The translations under genes were made by a program, and so were the position numbers. Under the pieces are notes generated by a model, which searched no databases, was not told where the DNA came from, and saw only the letters and a program-made list of their open reading frames with translations. A stretch of 64,000 bases of DNA from Aralia elata (lineage: Eukaryota > Streptophyta > Magnoliopsida > Apiales > Araliaceae), in NCBI GenBank assembly GCA_034770075.1, contig CM068387.1, positions 75,331,971 to 75,395,970 of the forward strand, in the 5' to 3' direction. Below, one piece after another: positions 23,707 through 35,240 of the stretch (the stretch's first letter is position 1; every line of letters begins with the position of its first letter).

Positions 23707-24477
23707 GCTTGAACCACCTTTTCATCAAAAGAAAATTAAAAATATCATATCTTTAAGAGCTGAATAACATATTTTTTCCCTCCAAGTTGTACCACATTCA
23801 CGTAGTTCTACCTCATCTTTCAATTTACTCACGTTGCACCCTTAAGTCGCAAAATATGTTAATATTGTTCTGCAGCTCATGCTTGCGTTTTCAGTTAAAT
23901 GTCTTTTATTCTCAAATTTCTATTCGAGAATAATAATGTGTGATTGCAAATCTTCAGATTACCATGATAGGGTCTGCACTTAAAATAGGGAATACATGAT
24001 GTCGAACAAAATCTTTAATGTGTCCTCATTATTTTTGTCAAGTTCAAAACTTACAAGTAAGGTCACTTCTGAGATGCTTCATTTGATACACAAAAATATC
24101 AGTACTTCTTTTGTTACATAAAAAGAATTTTATTTTCTCATTGTCAATATAATCATAACTATTGTAAATTATATAGAGTACAACTATTATAAATTTTGTT
24201 GGTTTCAAGACTTACACTATTCACACATATTTTAAAGAATTTAATGAATGACTTCAAATGGTCAAAGTATAAGGGAGTACCTCATGGTAAACAGAAGTAG
24301 TATTATAATATACTAATAATTTGTTTTATTTTGAAAACTGAAGAAATATTGTTTTACTAATTAGGATTTATTAAAAAAATAGTTCAAGAAGTTGTGAAGA
24401 GAGGTAAACTCCAAAGGTAAAGACACGATGACGGTACACAGAAATACATTATTTATTTTTATGCTATCATTTATTTA
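23707..24477. other. AT-rich intergenic sequence
   Basis: No coding potential or known repeat edge was recognised. Confidence 0.45.
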
Positions 24478-24482
24478 ATATG

Positions 24483-25661
24483 TGATGTGATAAAAATATG
24501 TAACTGCAAGTGCACAGTGTCAAATTGAAGAACTGGCAAGTACAGGTCGAACCCACAGAGACTAGATTAATTTTAATATATCCTTAATATCTATTTTAGG
24601 CGAATTAGAAATAAAGATTGAGAATCAATTAACTATAATTAAACTAACTAATAATAAGAAAGCAATCTAGGAATCCGAATCCATTAAATAATAAACATAA
24701 CAAGTAATTCAATCTCTACTATTTTTATAACTTAATTATGATTTTGATCTCCCTTCCCTTTAATTTAGTAATTTTATAATTAACGTGGGCAAGCATAGAC
24801 TATGAAAATTTAAGGATTAACTATAATCCATCAAAACTTCTTTGAGCAAGCATGGATTATGAAAAACTCATATCTTAACAATAATCTATCAAAACCTCTT
24901 AATTAATTTAAAATCACATAAGAACTATAAAACGAAGGTATTTCAATAACGAAACATGAAGGCGAAATCAATTAAACATAAAAGCATAAATAATAGAAGA
25001 GATAGAAAATATTATCATGAATAATTATTTAATTTCATCTTCATCCTAGATTAAAGAAATTAACTAGACATGAAAATAAATAAGCTAACTAAAATAAAGA
25101 AGAAGTAGAAAATTAAAAATAAAATAAGAAAACTCCCTTTAATTAACAATCATCCAACGAACGTACAATGAAGAAATAATTTAATTTACTTCTACTCCTA
25201 ACCTAAACTAATACCCCATTCTCTCTAAAACAAGAGACCTATTTATAGGGAAAATAAATTTGTGCCCTAATTTACATTCATTGAACTTGGCCTCTTTTAT
25301 TCCCTTTTTGATTTCAATCTCTATATGGTAATCTCTCAAGAGTCCCTTTCCATGTAAGTTTCAACTTCCTAGTGGCAATCAACTTTTCAAAGATATCTTC
25401 TAGGTTTACTTTCCTTTCTCTCGCTGGATTTGACTTGCACACCAAGATTGTTCCACCTCCTTCCTTCTCTTTGTAGGATTCTTCTTGGATATTTTTTTAC
25501 ATAAAAAAGAGCATTAAATATTACTTGATCATCAAGATTTTAATTATTGCAACAAAATATAAAATCCTACAAAATAAAATAAAAGATATTAATTAAACAA
25601 ACTAATATAATTAAAAGGTCAAAATTAGGGATAATAAAATGTATAAATTATGTGTTTATCA
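24483..25661 (-). repeat. 3' LTR (left) of the Gag-only gypsy element
   Basis: 1179 bp, bounded by TGATGTGATAA and GTTTATCA. By eye it differs from the right LTR at roughly a dozen sites (about 1%), so the insertion is recent. A TATA box (CCTATAAATAGG on the minus strand, about 25238-25250) is present. Confidence 0.9.
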
Positions 25662-25680
25662 AATACCCCCATACCTAGCT
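25662..25680 (-). other. Polypurine tract next to the 3' LTR
   Basis: On the minus strand the sequence reads AGGTATGGGGGTATT directly before the LTR start TGATAAAC. A second, similar tract (GGTATGGGGGGAG) lies just after the Gag ORF at about 26914-26929. Confidence 0.7.
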
Positions 25681-26943
25681 TTTGCTCGTCCTCGAGTAAA
25701 ATAAAAAGAAAATAAAATAAAAACAAAAACTATACTACCCCATTTTCTACCCCATTTTCGTAGGAAACACGATTGCACTTAGCATGTGCAACAAGCCTTT
25801 AAACCCCAAGGTCAAGGTTATCCCAAGTGGACGAGTTGTGTCTCGTGAGGGTTTGCAGTGAATATACCCACAAAATTCAAAATTCAAAACAAAATATTTT
25901 TGGGTTCAACAAATTACAAAATTGAAAGAAAACTTCTAAGTATACATGGGCATTATACATAAGCAAAATTAAATTCAAAATCACACTTTCACCTTATCAA
26001 AAATACTCAATCTTCATTCTAGACACCATCGTTCATAAAACTAATTTTATGTGATGCATGCATGTGTATGTGATGTAACTCTTAGTAGGGATTATTACCA
26101 TGAAAATCAAGCAAATTCATTTTTTTCTTTTTCTTTTTTCCTCTCTTTTTTTCATTTCTCATTTTTCTCCTTTTTTTTTGAACTTTTTCCTTGACTTGTG
26201 CAATGTCTCATTTTCTTAGGCTTTTCAGAGTTACCCATGTAGCGAGTGTTGGACTAATGACTCCCAAACCAATTGGCTTTAGGGCACTAGGTGTAAAGAC
26301 ACCCCTAAGGGCTTACTAACTCGAGTAGCAAATGCCACAAAACTAGACTAGTCAAGCTGCTTATATCCATCACACTTTTCAGCGTGAATATCGATGCTTC
26401 CTGAGGCTTGGATACCCAGTTATTTCGTTCAATGGACATTGAAGCAGTTATTTATTTCTTTTCAACTTTTTTTTTAACTTTTTTATTTTGTTTCTTTTTT
26501 TCTTCAAATTTTTTCTTTCTTTTTTCTTGAAATTGCTCAAATCATAGTTTATACCCCACAACTAAGAGTTAATGGGAACGTGAAGTGCAAAAATGCTTAG
26601 AAACTTTATTTTACTCAAGATGGTGTTTCGAACTAAGATTTTGTATCTTATCAAAGGTTCAAGAGTTCTAAATCTTTTAATCTTACTCATGAGATTTGCT
26701 CCACAAAAACTTATTAGAATTAATCTAACCCATAATAAGTCAAACAAAATTTTTAATTTTTTTTTAAAACAAAAAATTCTTAAAATTTTTCCTAAAAAAA
26801 AAACAAAAGGAAAAAAAAAATAAAAAAATATCTAATACTATAAATTTTTTTAATTTTTCCTAAATTCCTAAAAAATAATAAAAAAAAAAATCTACTACTA
26901 TAATACAAACAAACTCCCCCCATACCTAAATCATGCATTGTCC
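25681..26943 (-). other. 3' untranslated part of the Gag-only element
   Basis: Non-coding region between the two polypurine tracts, with long homopolymer runs (pyrimidine-rich on the plus strand at 26118-26180 and 26455-26530, A-rich at 26760-26830). The frames seen here are low-complexity and are not considered genes. Confidence 0.5.
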
Positions 26944-28014
26944 TCAATGTATGCAAATGAAAAATAGAGAACAAAGATGTGAAAGAATTGTACCTTGTAT
27001 GCGGGGCAGTTGTTCTACAAGAAAATGTGGTGAGAAGGAAAACAGATGTACATACCTACGAATTTCATATATCTTAAAAAGTATGTGATTATAAATAAAT
27101 GATACAAATGGGCAAGCAAATGTGAACTTTTCATGATTTTCAAGAGGTCTAGGAAAATGAAAATAGTCATAATTTTCATCAGGATTGTGCTTAAAGTCTA
27201 CCTCGGAAAAATATTTACGAATATGCTCAAAGTGTGGACGAATTGGTTCAAATGTATGTTCCAATTTTGTTGACTTATGTGAAGTGGATCTTAACATTTC
27301 ATTGACCTTATCTAAATATTCCAATTCATTCCAATTTTGGTCAAGGTGATTTAAGAAAAAATCAATTGGATCATCTTCAATCATGAGTCTATTTGCAATT
27401 ATTTCTTGGGTCATGGACAACTCTTGGATCATGTTTACTTTAATGGGTTGGTCCACAACATCACTCGGTTGTTTTCTAGGAATAAGTCTTTTAGGATATG
27501 GAACTTTAGGCTTATAGACTTTTTCAACCGATTCATTAACCGTGACATGATCAATTTTAGGTATAGACTCATAATTTTTAGACTCCTCAAATTCACTTGA
27601 TTCAAAGTGTGTAGAATTAAATCCAAAATTTTTATTTTCCTCATCATTTCCACAATCATCATGATTTTCAAAATTAACCTCAGAGTCACTAGAAAATTCA
27701 TCAACCTCTTGTTCATTTATTATGGTGGCTAACCGACTCATTTGAATTTCTAGACGAGATATAGCTTGATTGGTGTTTAATTGATTTTCCATTAAAGCTT
27801 CCATAATTTTCTCTAAGGTACTTAATCTTTCCTCTTCTTCTTTTGAAAATTCTTGTGGATATTGAGGCTCTGGATCCGGATATAGATATGGATATGAACT
27901 TAGATAAGGATTTTCATAAGCTGGAAAAAATTGATTTACTTGGTGTGCATTAAAATTTTCATAAGGTTCTTGATTCCAAGTAAAATTATTATTCCAACTA
28001 TAATAGGAGTCCAT
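26944..28014 (-). CDS. Gag-like protein of a non-autonomous gypsy element
   Basis: Open frame of 356 residues from ATG 28014 (the frame extends to a GTG at 28029). The N-terminal part is rich in Tyr, Asn and Pro (about residues 1-55). A segment around residues 60-105 (STLEKIMEALMENQLNTNQ, LEIQMSRLATIINEQE) resembles the region that follows capsid in Athila/Tat Gag proteins. The middle is acidic (EVDEFSSDSE). No CCHC zinc knuckle and no clear capsid core are seen, so it is at most a partial Gag. It lies directly upstream of a polypurine tract in the sense direction. Whether it is translated is unknown. Confidence 0.6.
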   Translation of the reverse strand: MDSYYSWNNNFTWNQEPYENFNAHQVNQFFPAYENPYLSSYPYLYPDPEPQYPQEFSKEEEERLSTLEKIMEALMENQLNTNQAISRLEIQMSRLATIINEQEVDEFSSDSEVNFENHDDCGNDEENKNFGFNSTHFESSEFEESKNYESIPKIDHVTVNESVEKVYKPKVPYPKRLIPRKQPSDVVDQPIKVNMIQELSMTQEIIANRLMIEDDPIDFFLNHLDQNWNELEYLDKVNEMLRSTSHKSTKLEHTFEPIRPHFEHIRKYFSEVDFKHNPDENYDYFHFPRPLENHEKFTFACPFVSFIYNHILFKIYEIRRYVHLFSFSPHFLVEQLPRIQGTILSHLCSLFFICIH

Positions 28015-28029
28015 CTTTTCACAAATCAC

Positions 28030-28647
28030 AAAACAAATAGACTAACCACGAAAGTCACACAAAAGGAAAAATAAATAAATAAATAAATATCCTAATTTTA
28101 CGGTTAACCTAAATAAAATCTAGACCGCTCCTAACTGTTCCAAGTTACACCTTAAGGTCACTAGCCAGGTAAGTGTAAGAACGGTGGGAGTCTCTCCGTG
28201 GGTACGGTGACTAATTAAATAACCACACGTTCTTTAGGCGTTTGCCTTTTGAACCACTTGCCTAGACACCAGTAGTTTGATTAATTAAAAATTCAGCCTC
28301 CTCTTGGAGTTTCTTGTCCTAATTGAGCTCGAGAGTCCTAGGGGCTAATGTCTACTTGATTTTATTAGGTCAAGGTTATGCAAAATGCAAGTTGGGTTGT
28401 TTGTGGGCCAAGGAAGGGTGATGAAATCCCCACCTTATCTTATTATAGGTTTTGCCCTTAAATTAAATTACAAATAAGAATGCACAAATAAATAAAAACT
28501 GTAAACAAATAAAGTGTCCTAAAACTATGTGAATTATGAAAGAAGGAGAAATTAGACGTACCTCGATCCTCCAGCAATCACCACAGTTTATAGTTGACAA
28601 AAATAAAAATAAAAGTAATTTATTAAATAAGAATTTAATAAATTAAA
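28030..28647 (-). other. 5' leader of the Gag-only element, part
   Basis: Non-coding leader between the Gag-like ORF and the shared 680-bp block. A TAAATAAATAAATAAATA run lies near 28068-28090. No gene. Confidence 0.45.
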
Positions 28648-29329
28648 TTATTTATTAAATTCTTATTTTACTAATCTCCAAAATATTCGAAATATTATAT
28701 TAACAATTTATTTTGTAATTTATCTTTAATCTAATATATAAAATCAGAGGGCTATTGTGTTAACAATTTTTAAAGTCTTTTTGGCTTTCGAAAATGTCCT
28801 TAAACTTTTGTAAGTGCCTTGTGCCTTTTTGGCTTCCAAAAATATGCTTAAACTTTTATAGTAATTTTTGTTTTATTCTTATAACTTCAATTTTACTTAT
28901 CTTCTTTTTGTAACTTGTAAATGTAAGTATCTTACTAAAAATCTTCAAACTTTTAACTTTATAGAATTGTTTTTCAAAATTAAAATTTTAATTTTTAAAA
29001 TTAAAAATATGATATAAATTACACGTGTAACACCTGTGCATGCCTGATAGGCTAGTTAAGTCTAATATCTTTTGGGCCGTCATTGTTGCTGTGACAATCA
29101 CAATTGTATTTTGTGTACAACGCACACACATTTAACTTTTTTCGTAGTAGACATTTTAATTGATTTGAGCTGCATGTCAAGTTGTTAAGTAAGATTGACT
29201 TGCGTAGTTATATACTTTGTTTTTTTGTTTGAAAGAGCGAAAAATTTATTCAACACCAGAATCGAAATACGTACAACCAAATGACTCATCCAAAAGGCTT
29301 GGATAAAACATACATAATATTGAAATCAA
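28648..29329. repeat. Dispersed duplicate of 12417-13095 inside the retrotransposon leader
   Basis: About 680 bp nearly identical to 12417-13095. It lies in the 5' leader of the Gag-only element, between the primer site and the Gag ORF. The right breakpoint is after GAAATCAA in both copies. Confidence 0.85.
28730..29056 (+). mobile_element. Small non-autonomous Helitron, second copy
   Basis: Same 327-bp element as 12498-12824: TC start, CTAGT end, A on the left and T on the right. It is part of the larger shared block, so it was probably copied with its flanks and did not insert independently. Confidence 0.6.
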
Positions 29330-29585
29330 TGCATGTATGCGACAATTAGTTTTCTAACTAACAATAAAAACTAAAAAATAAAAAAATAAAACTGAGCTAC
29401 TATTTTTTTTTGAGTTAAGATACAAAATACCAGGAATAGCGCAACAATAAAATCTTTATCTTTTCGCTCCTTCGATCCGCTTCGATAATTCTGGAAAGAA
29501 AAAAAATAAATAAATAAAAATTAGAGTTGAAAAACTAATTCGAATAAATAAATATTAGGGGATAAAAAAAATTTAATTCTAGTCC

Positions 29586-29604
29586 TCGGCAACGGCGCCA
29601 AAAA
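29586..29604 (-). other. Primer binding site, tRNA-Asp-like
   Basis: The minus strand reads TTGGCGCCGTTGCCGAGGA starting three bases after the right LTR. Athila/Tat elements commonly use such a site. Confidence 0.7.
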
Positions 29605-29606
29605 CT

Positions 29607-30786
29607 TGATGTGATAAAAATATGTAACTGCAAGTGCACAGTGTCAAATTGAAGAACTGGCAAGTACAGGTCGAACCCACAGAGACTAGATTAATTTTAA
29701 TATATCCTTAATATCTATTTTAGGCGAATTAGAAATAAAGATTGAGAATCAATTAACTATAATTAAACTAACTAATAATAAGAAAGCAATCTAGGAATCC
29801 GAATCCATTAAATAATAAACATAATAAGTAATTCAATCTCTTCTATTTTTATAACTTAATTATGATTTTGATCTCCCTTCCCTTTAATTTAGTAATTTTA
29901 TAATTAACGTGGGCAAGCATAGACTATGAAAATTTAAGGATTAACTATAACCCATCAAAACTTCTTTGAGCAAGCATGGATTATGAAAAACTCATATCTT
30001 AACAATAATCTATCAAAACCTCTTAATTAATTTAAAATCACATAAGAACTATAAAACGAAGGTATTTCAATAACGAAACATGAAGGCGAAATCAATTAAA
30101 CATAAAAGCATAAATAATAGAAGAGATAGAAAATATTATCATGAATAATTATTTAATTTCATCTTCATCCTAGATTAAAGAAATTAACTAGACATGAAAA
30201 TAAATAAGCTAACTAAAATAAAGAAGAAGTAGAAAATTAAAAATAAAATAAGAAAACTCCCTTTAATTAATAATCATCCAACGAACGTACAATGAAGAAA
30301 TAATTTAATTTACTTCTACTCCTAACCTAAACTAATACCCCCTTCTCTCTAAAACAAGAGACCTATTTATAGGGAAAATAAATTTGTGTCCTAATTTACA
30401 TTCATTGAACTTGGCCTCTTTTATTCTTTTTTGATTTCAATCTCTATATGGTAATCTCTCAAGAATCCCTTTCCATGTAAGTTTCAACTTCCTAGTGGCA
30501 ATCAACTTTTCAAAGATATCTTCTAGATTGACTTTCCTTTCTCTCGCTGGATTTGACTTGCACACCAAGATTGTTCCACCTCCTTCCTTCTCTTTGTAGG
30601 ATTCTTCTTGGATATTTTTTTACATAAAAAAGAGCATTAAATATTACTTGATCATCAAGATTTTAACTTTATTGCAACAAAATATAAAATCCTACAAAAT
30701 AAAATAAAAGATATTAATTAAACAAACTAATATAATTAAAAGGACAAAATTAGGGATAATAAAATGTATAAATTATGTGTTTATCA
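29607..30786 (-). repeat. 5' LTR (right) of the Gag-only gypsy element
   Basis: 1180 bp, partner of 24483-25661. The insertion duplication ATATG follows at 30787-30791. Confidence 0.9.
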
Positions 30787-30791
30787 ATATG

Positions 30792-32130
30792 CTAATCTCA
30801 ACTGATCTAATACAAGCTGCAAAACCAGGCCCATGCAGTTGAAAGTAAGTACTAATTTTTTGAGAACTTTTGATTTGCTCCCTTTTGATTGTATATGCAT
30901 TTCAGTTCTCCCCATATTTAAATAATTTGCTCCCTCCCCATATTTAATTAATTTGCTCCCTAACTTTTATTATCTGCGCTACTATAAAGTTAAAAATTGA
31001 TCCGTAAATATATATTTTAGAAGAATATAGTTCAACTGCTAAAATTTCGATTACATTATTCATTTATAAAACAAAATAAAAAACTGCAGAAAAATAAAAT
31101 TTGATGAATAAAACGGAGATTAATTCAGTCTCAATAAATTGTAAAGGGAAATGATATTAACATGGCAAAATTTATGTGCACAGGGCAAGTGATAATTTAT
31201 TTCCGTTTTTACCCTTGTCATTAAATTCATGTGCAAACTCTCAAATACCAAATCTGCAATACTGTGTTGTGCCCATCCTCGGTCTCTTTTTCATTCGTGA
31301 CATAACAGGCACCATGATTTTGAATAATTGTATATGTACATGTACAATTTATATATCCATTCATCATCTGTAGTTTCTTCACATTACTCGTCAAATCTCT
31401 TATTATATACCAGTCAATTTCTATTCACTAATGTATGACCTCAAGAAATAAAAAATTATTGCTTCTTTTTAGACTTAGAAATTGAAGTATCAGATAACAC
31501 TCTTTTTCATCTCCAGAAATAATTCTCTCAACAGCAACTCTGCAATTAGATAAATTTTCAATTTTTTCTCCGGCTTAACCATCAACGCCCTTACAGTTCT
31601 CCGTACACCAATAACATCATCTTCTTTAATGAATTTCAATCCGTAATCCACCAGTCGAGTAGGCGTATTATGATGCGAACTTCATAACAGACCGTAAAGA
31701 ATAATTTCACATCAGTTAGAAATGCAACTTGGTATGGGTTGATATAGGTCTTAGCATCTCCCATTGAGTAGTTAGCTTTTCAAGGTGGGGTCAAAGGGGT
31801 TAAGGTTTGTATCATTGGTGTGCTTTCGTTGAGAGTCCATACTTGCAAGTCGGGATCCCTAAACGGGACAACCTGATAGGTGCAAAGGGCATCCGCTTAG
31901 TGTCGCTATTAGGTAGCTAGATTTTCAATCTTCGTTTCTAAAAATGGAAGAAGATGGATCTAAGGGTTATTTGGGAGAGATAGAAACGCCATACTCCGGA
32001 ACATTTATTGCATTTGATGGCGGAGAGACGGTGATTAATGGGGTGGTGATGCGACGAAGGGGAAATTAAAGGTTACGATACGGGAGCAGTAGGGCACCCT
32101 ATTTTAACGATAAGAAGTATTGTAAATTTC
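30792..32130. other. Intergenic sequence, no confident gene
   Basis: AT-rich at first, then of more balanced composition from about 31450. A short plus-strand frame (31944-32069, MEEDGSKGYLGEIE...) and a minus-strand stretch around 31500-31700 have coding-like composition. Neither is recognised, and both are broken by stops. Confidence 0.4.
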
Positions 32131-32565
32131 ATGAGTTGTTATTCATTGGACTTGAGTCACACTACCCATGCCAGTTATTCAGTATCTTTGACTTTTGGTG
32201 CAATTTCAATTCTTGTTGCTCATGAAAAAAAATTTAAAGCTGTTGTTCATCCCATTTTGCTTAGATTGTACTGGGTATTAAATTTTGTAGCTATAGCTTT
32301 ATTTGTTGTTTGTGCAATAATGCGATTGGTAACTAAAGGCGAAGTTTTGCATCAGAATTTGAAAGCAGATGATATATTTTTCTTGGTTAACCTTCCAATA
32401 TCTGCTTTTCTTTTTGTGGATGCGATTCGTAGATCATCTGGGATTAGTGTGTTAGGAGAATCTGATAGAGGTTCTAATTCAAGAACACAGCTAAATATAA
32501 TGTGTTCAGTTTGGTGGATTCAAATGTGAGTGGCTATACTAATGCTTCATTATTCATTCTAATAT
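32131..32565 (+). pseudogene. ABCC (MRP-type) transporter fragment, N-terminal membrane domain
   Basis: The 132-residue frame from 32131 resembles the N-terminal TMD0 region of plant ABCC4/ABCC14-like transporters: ISILVAHEKKFKAVVHP, RLYWVLNFVAIALFV, then DDIFFLVNLP and IRRSSGISVLGES. Two hydrophobic helices are evident. A frameshift near 32505 moves the match to the next frame, where DSNVSGYTNAS (32513-32550) continues the family pattern toward the first ABC membrane domain. Homology then ends, 76 bp before a copia insertion. About 145 of roughly 1500 residues remain, so this is a broken fragment. Confidence 0.7.
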
Positions 32566-32645
32566 ATATGAATAATGCAGGGGAACCCTAACTTTCTACA
32601 TAGTCAAACTTTTTATCCCCAATGATTTATTAGTAGCAGATTACT

Positions 32646-33942
32646 TGTAAGAAACGATTTCCAAATAAATTAATAATTTTTACTTTCAAAAATTATTATC
32701 CCAAGATTTTTCTCATAATTTAGCATAATCAAAAAACTATATTACATACGAGCTCGTGCTCGGTTATAGCACAATGAAGAATTTTTATTTATTTTTGATG
32801 ATGGATTTTCTCTCTCCTGATCTTCCTCCCTATGACCATTATTTTGATATCGCGTACTTTTCTGGGAGTGGGCTCAAAATATTGCAAAGTAATAGAATAT
32901 ATAGAGTCCTCAACTCCTTGATATTTATCAGGATAATTGAAAACTTTTTTGATATATTTTATCATGCTATTTTGTTATATCTTAATAAGGGCTAGAGTGG
33001 GGATCAAGTAGGATTCTATAATTCTAGCTCCAATATAATACTAATTTCTGATTAACTCTTTAATCAATTAGAATTATATTAATTATAACCAATTCCACTA
33101 AATAGTTATAATTGCACTCTAAAATTAATAGAATTAAAATTAATTAATTAAATCCTTCCACTATTAGTATCTTGCAAAAAATACTCCTCTACAATAATAT
33201 CCATAAACGCATATATAAATAAAACTATTAACCCATTACGTTTATTGCTTATATCATTGAGTACATAATTTATAAACTTTTCATCACATATTAATTTAAT
33301 AAATCAAAATTAATACTTTAGTAATTTGAATTACTAAAATACTTGGCCAAGATTCTAGTGATCAACTAATAAGTTATATCAAGGGGATATTATAATTTAA
33401 TTGTAAAATTCCATCTTGAAAAATACATGTTCCTAATTTCATAACATATATCAGGTATTGATTGTATTAAAAATCTCACTCTTTAATATATTGAAGTGAC
33501 ATACACTATAAAATCAAGTTCATTGTTCTCTCAAGATTAAGAGTAATTGCACATTAATAGTAATTGAAAAATTATTTATAATAACAATATTTAACAAATA
33601 ATTTTTCATAACGATTTAGTTCTATGTATTTTAAAAATACACCAATACACTAGATTAAAGTCTTTACTTTACATGACTACGACAAATCAACCAATCAAGT
33701 GTATTACAATCAACTAGAATAGTATGTCCATTTCCATCCAAGATTGAGAACAATATATTTCTTTAATTATACATAACATATAATTTATGTCTTCTGTATA
33801 TGACACTCTTTTATATACATAAATTATAAAATGTATAATTATGGACAAAATTTATGACACATTTAAAAATGAAATTAAATTTTATTATTAAAATAATTAA
33901 ATAAATATCAACATTGGATTTTTCTGGGCTTAAAACCTTACA
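32646..33942 (-). repeat. 3' LTR (left) of the 8.7-kb copia
   Basis: 1297 bp, TGTAAG...CTTACA. It carries a TATA-like box on the minus strand (CTATATATTC, about 32897-32906). Confidence 0.9.
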
Positions 33943-34103
33943 ATCTCTCACTAGCCCTAAACCCAATCTACCATATGTCTAATACCCATCCCCTCAAGAA
34001 GAAAATTAAAAACTTTAGAAAACAAGGTCTTCGTAAAAGGATCAGCCAAATTTTGTGCAGAAGCTATCTTTGAAATTATCACATCTCCTCGCTGAACTAT
34101 ATC

Positions 34104-35240
34104 TCAGATGAGGTGATATTTTCTTTCAATGTGTTTGCCTTTCTTGTGGTTCCTAGGCTCCTTTGATTGTCCAATCACCCCATTATTGTCACAAAACAGG
34201 ACAATAGGAGATGATACTGAAGGTACCATTCCTATTTCTAACAAGAACTTCTTGAGCCATATAACCTCTTTTGTAGCTTCAAAAGCAGTAACGTATTCAG
34301 CTTCCATGGTGGAGTCAGCTATGCAAGACTGTTTAACACTCCTCCAACTGACAGCTCCACCTCCAAGAGTAAACACATAACCAGATGTTGACTTTCTAAA
34401 GTCTCTATCTGATTGAAAATCCGAATCTGTATATCCTTTCGGGACAAGACCATCACTAAAATAGACAAGCATATAATCTCTTGTTCTCCGTAGATACTTA
34501 AGTATATGTTTTACTGTTATCCAATGTTCGAGTCCAGGGTTAGACTGATATTTGCTGATCAGACCTACTGCAAAACAAATATCTAGTCTAGTGCACAACA
34601 TTGCATACATAAAACTTCCCACCGCTGAAGCATAAAGGATTGTTTTCATGCGCTCTTGCTCTTGAGGTGTCTTAGGACACTGCTCCTTAGTAAGAGGAAT
34701 TCCATGTCTGATAGGAAGTAGTCCTTTCTTAGAATTTTGCATGTTGAACCTAGCCAAAATTATATCTATGTATGCAGCTTGGGATAGGCCCAACATTCTA
34801 TTCTTGCGATCACGCCAAAGCTTGATCCTTAGAATGTAATTAGCCTCTCCTAGGTCCTTCATCTCAAAATTACTAGACAACTAAATTTTGATGTTAGATA
34901 ATACTCCCACATCATTACCCATAAGCAATACATAAAGAACTAAGAATACCACCACCCCATCTTTATTCTTCTTGTATATACAAGATTCTTCTGGATTCTG
35001 TTCAAAACCATAAGATTTGATTGCTTGATCAAACCTTATATTCCAAGACCTTGATGCTTGCTTAAGTCCATAAATGGACTTTTGTATCTTGCATACCATA
35101 TTTTCTTGGCCTTTAAATATGAAATCATCAGGCTGCTTCATATAGATTTTTTTAATCAAGATATCCATTAAGAAAAGCAGTCTTAACATCCATTTGCCAT
35201 ATCTCGTAATCGAGATGAGCTGCAATGGATGATAGATTTA
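34104..35240 (-). pseudogene. Copia RT (C-terminal part) and RNase H remnant
   Basis: Frame 35225-34881 covers RT (VYMKQPDDFI, IYGLKQASRSWN) and frame 34880-34104 covers the RT end and RNase H (KDLGEANYILRIK, KSTSGYVFTLGGGAVSW, STMEAEYV). The active-site region reads LVLYVLLMGNDVG, whereas family members have a YVDD followed by a hydrophobic residue; the Asp-Asp and next residue appear to have been removed by a 9-bp in-frame deletion. A stop separates the two frames. No active enzyme can be made. Confidence 0.85.

Larger units (their letters stand above)
24483..30786 (-). mobile_element. Non-autonomous gypsy-type LTR retrotransposon with Gag-like ORF only
   Basis: The 6.3-kb element has near-identical LTRs (24483-25661 and 29607-30786) and a perfect 5-bp target duplication, ATATG (24478-24482 and 30787-30791). 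On the minus strand the primer site (TTGGCGCCGTTGCCGAGGA, tRNA-Asp-like) follows the right LTR and a polypurine tract precedes the left LTR. The interior codes only a 356-residue Gag-like protein; no protease, RT or integrase is present. This is the TR-GAG/LARD arrangement, and it would depend on a related autonomous gypsy element. It also contains the 680-bp segment shared with 12417-13095. Confidence 0.85.

Noticed and set aside
24540..24565. TCGAACCC motif like a tRNA B box
   Set aside because: It is inside an LTR, recurs at the same place in related LTRs, and no tRNA fold surrounds it.
26593..26974. Frames rich in Lys or Phe on both strands
   Set aside because: Homopolymer-driven chance frames in the 3' untranslated part of the Gag-only element.
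27435..27716. 93-codon minus-strand frame inside the Gag-like ORF
   Set aside because: Out-of-frame shadow of the 356-residue Gag-like protein, without features of its own.
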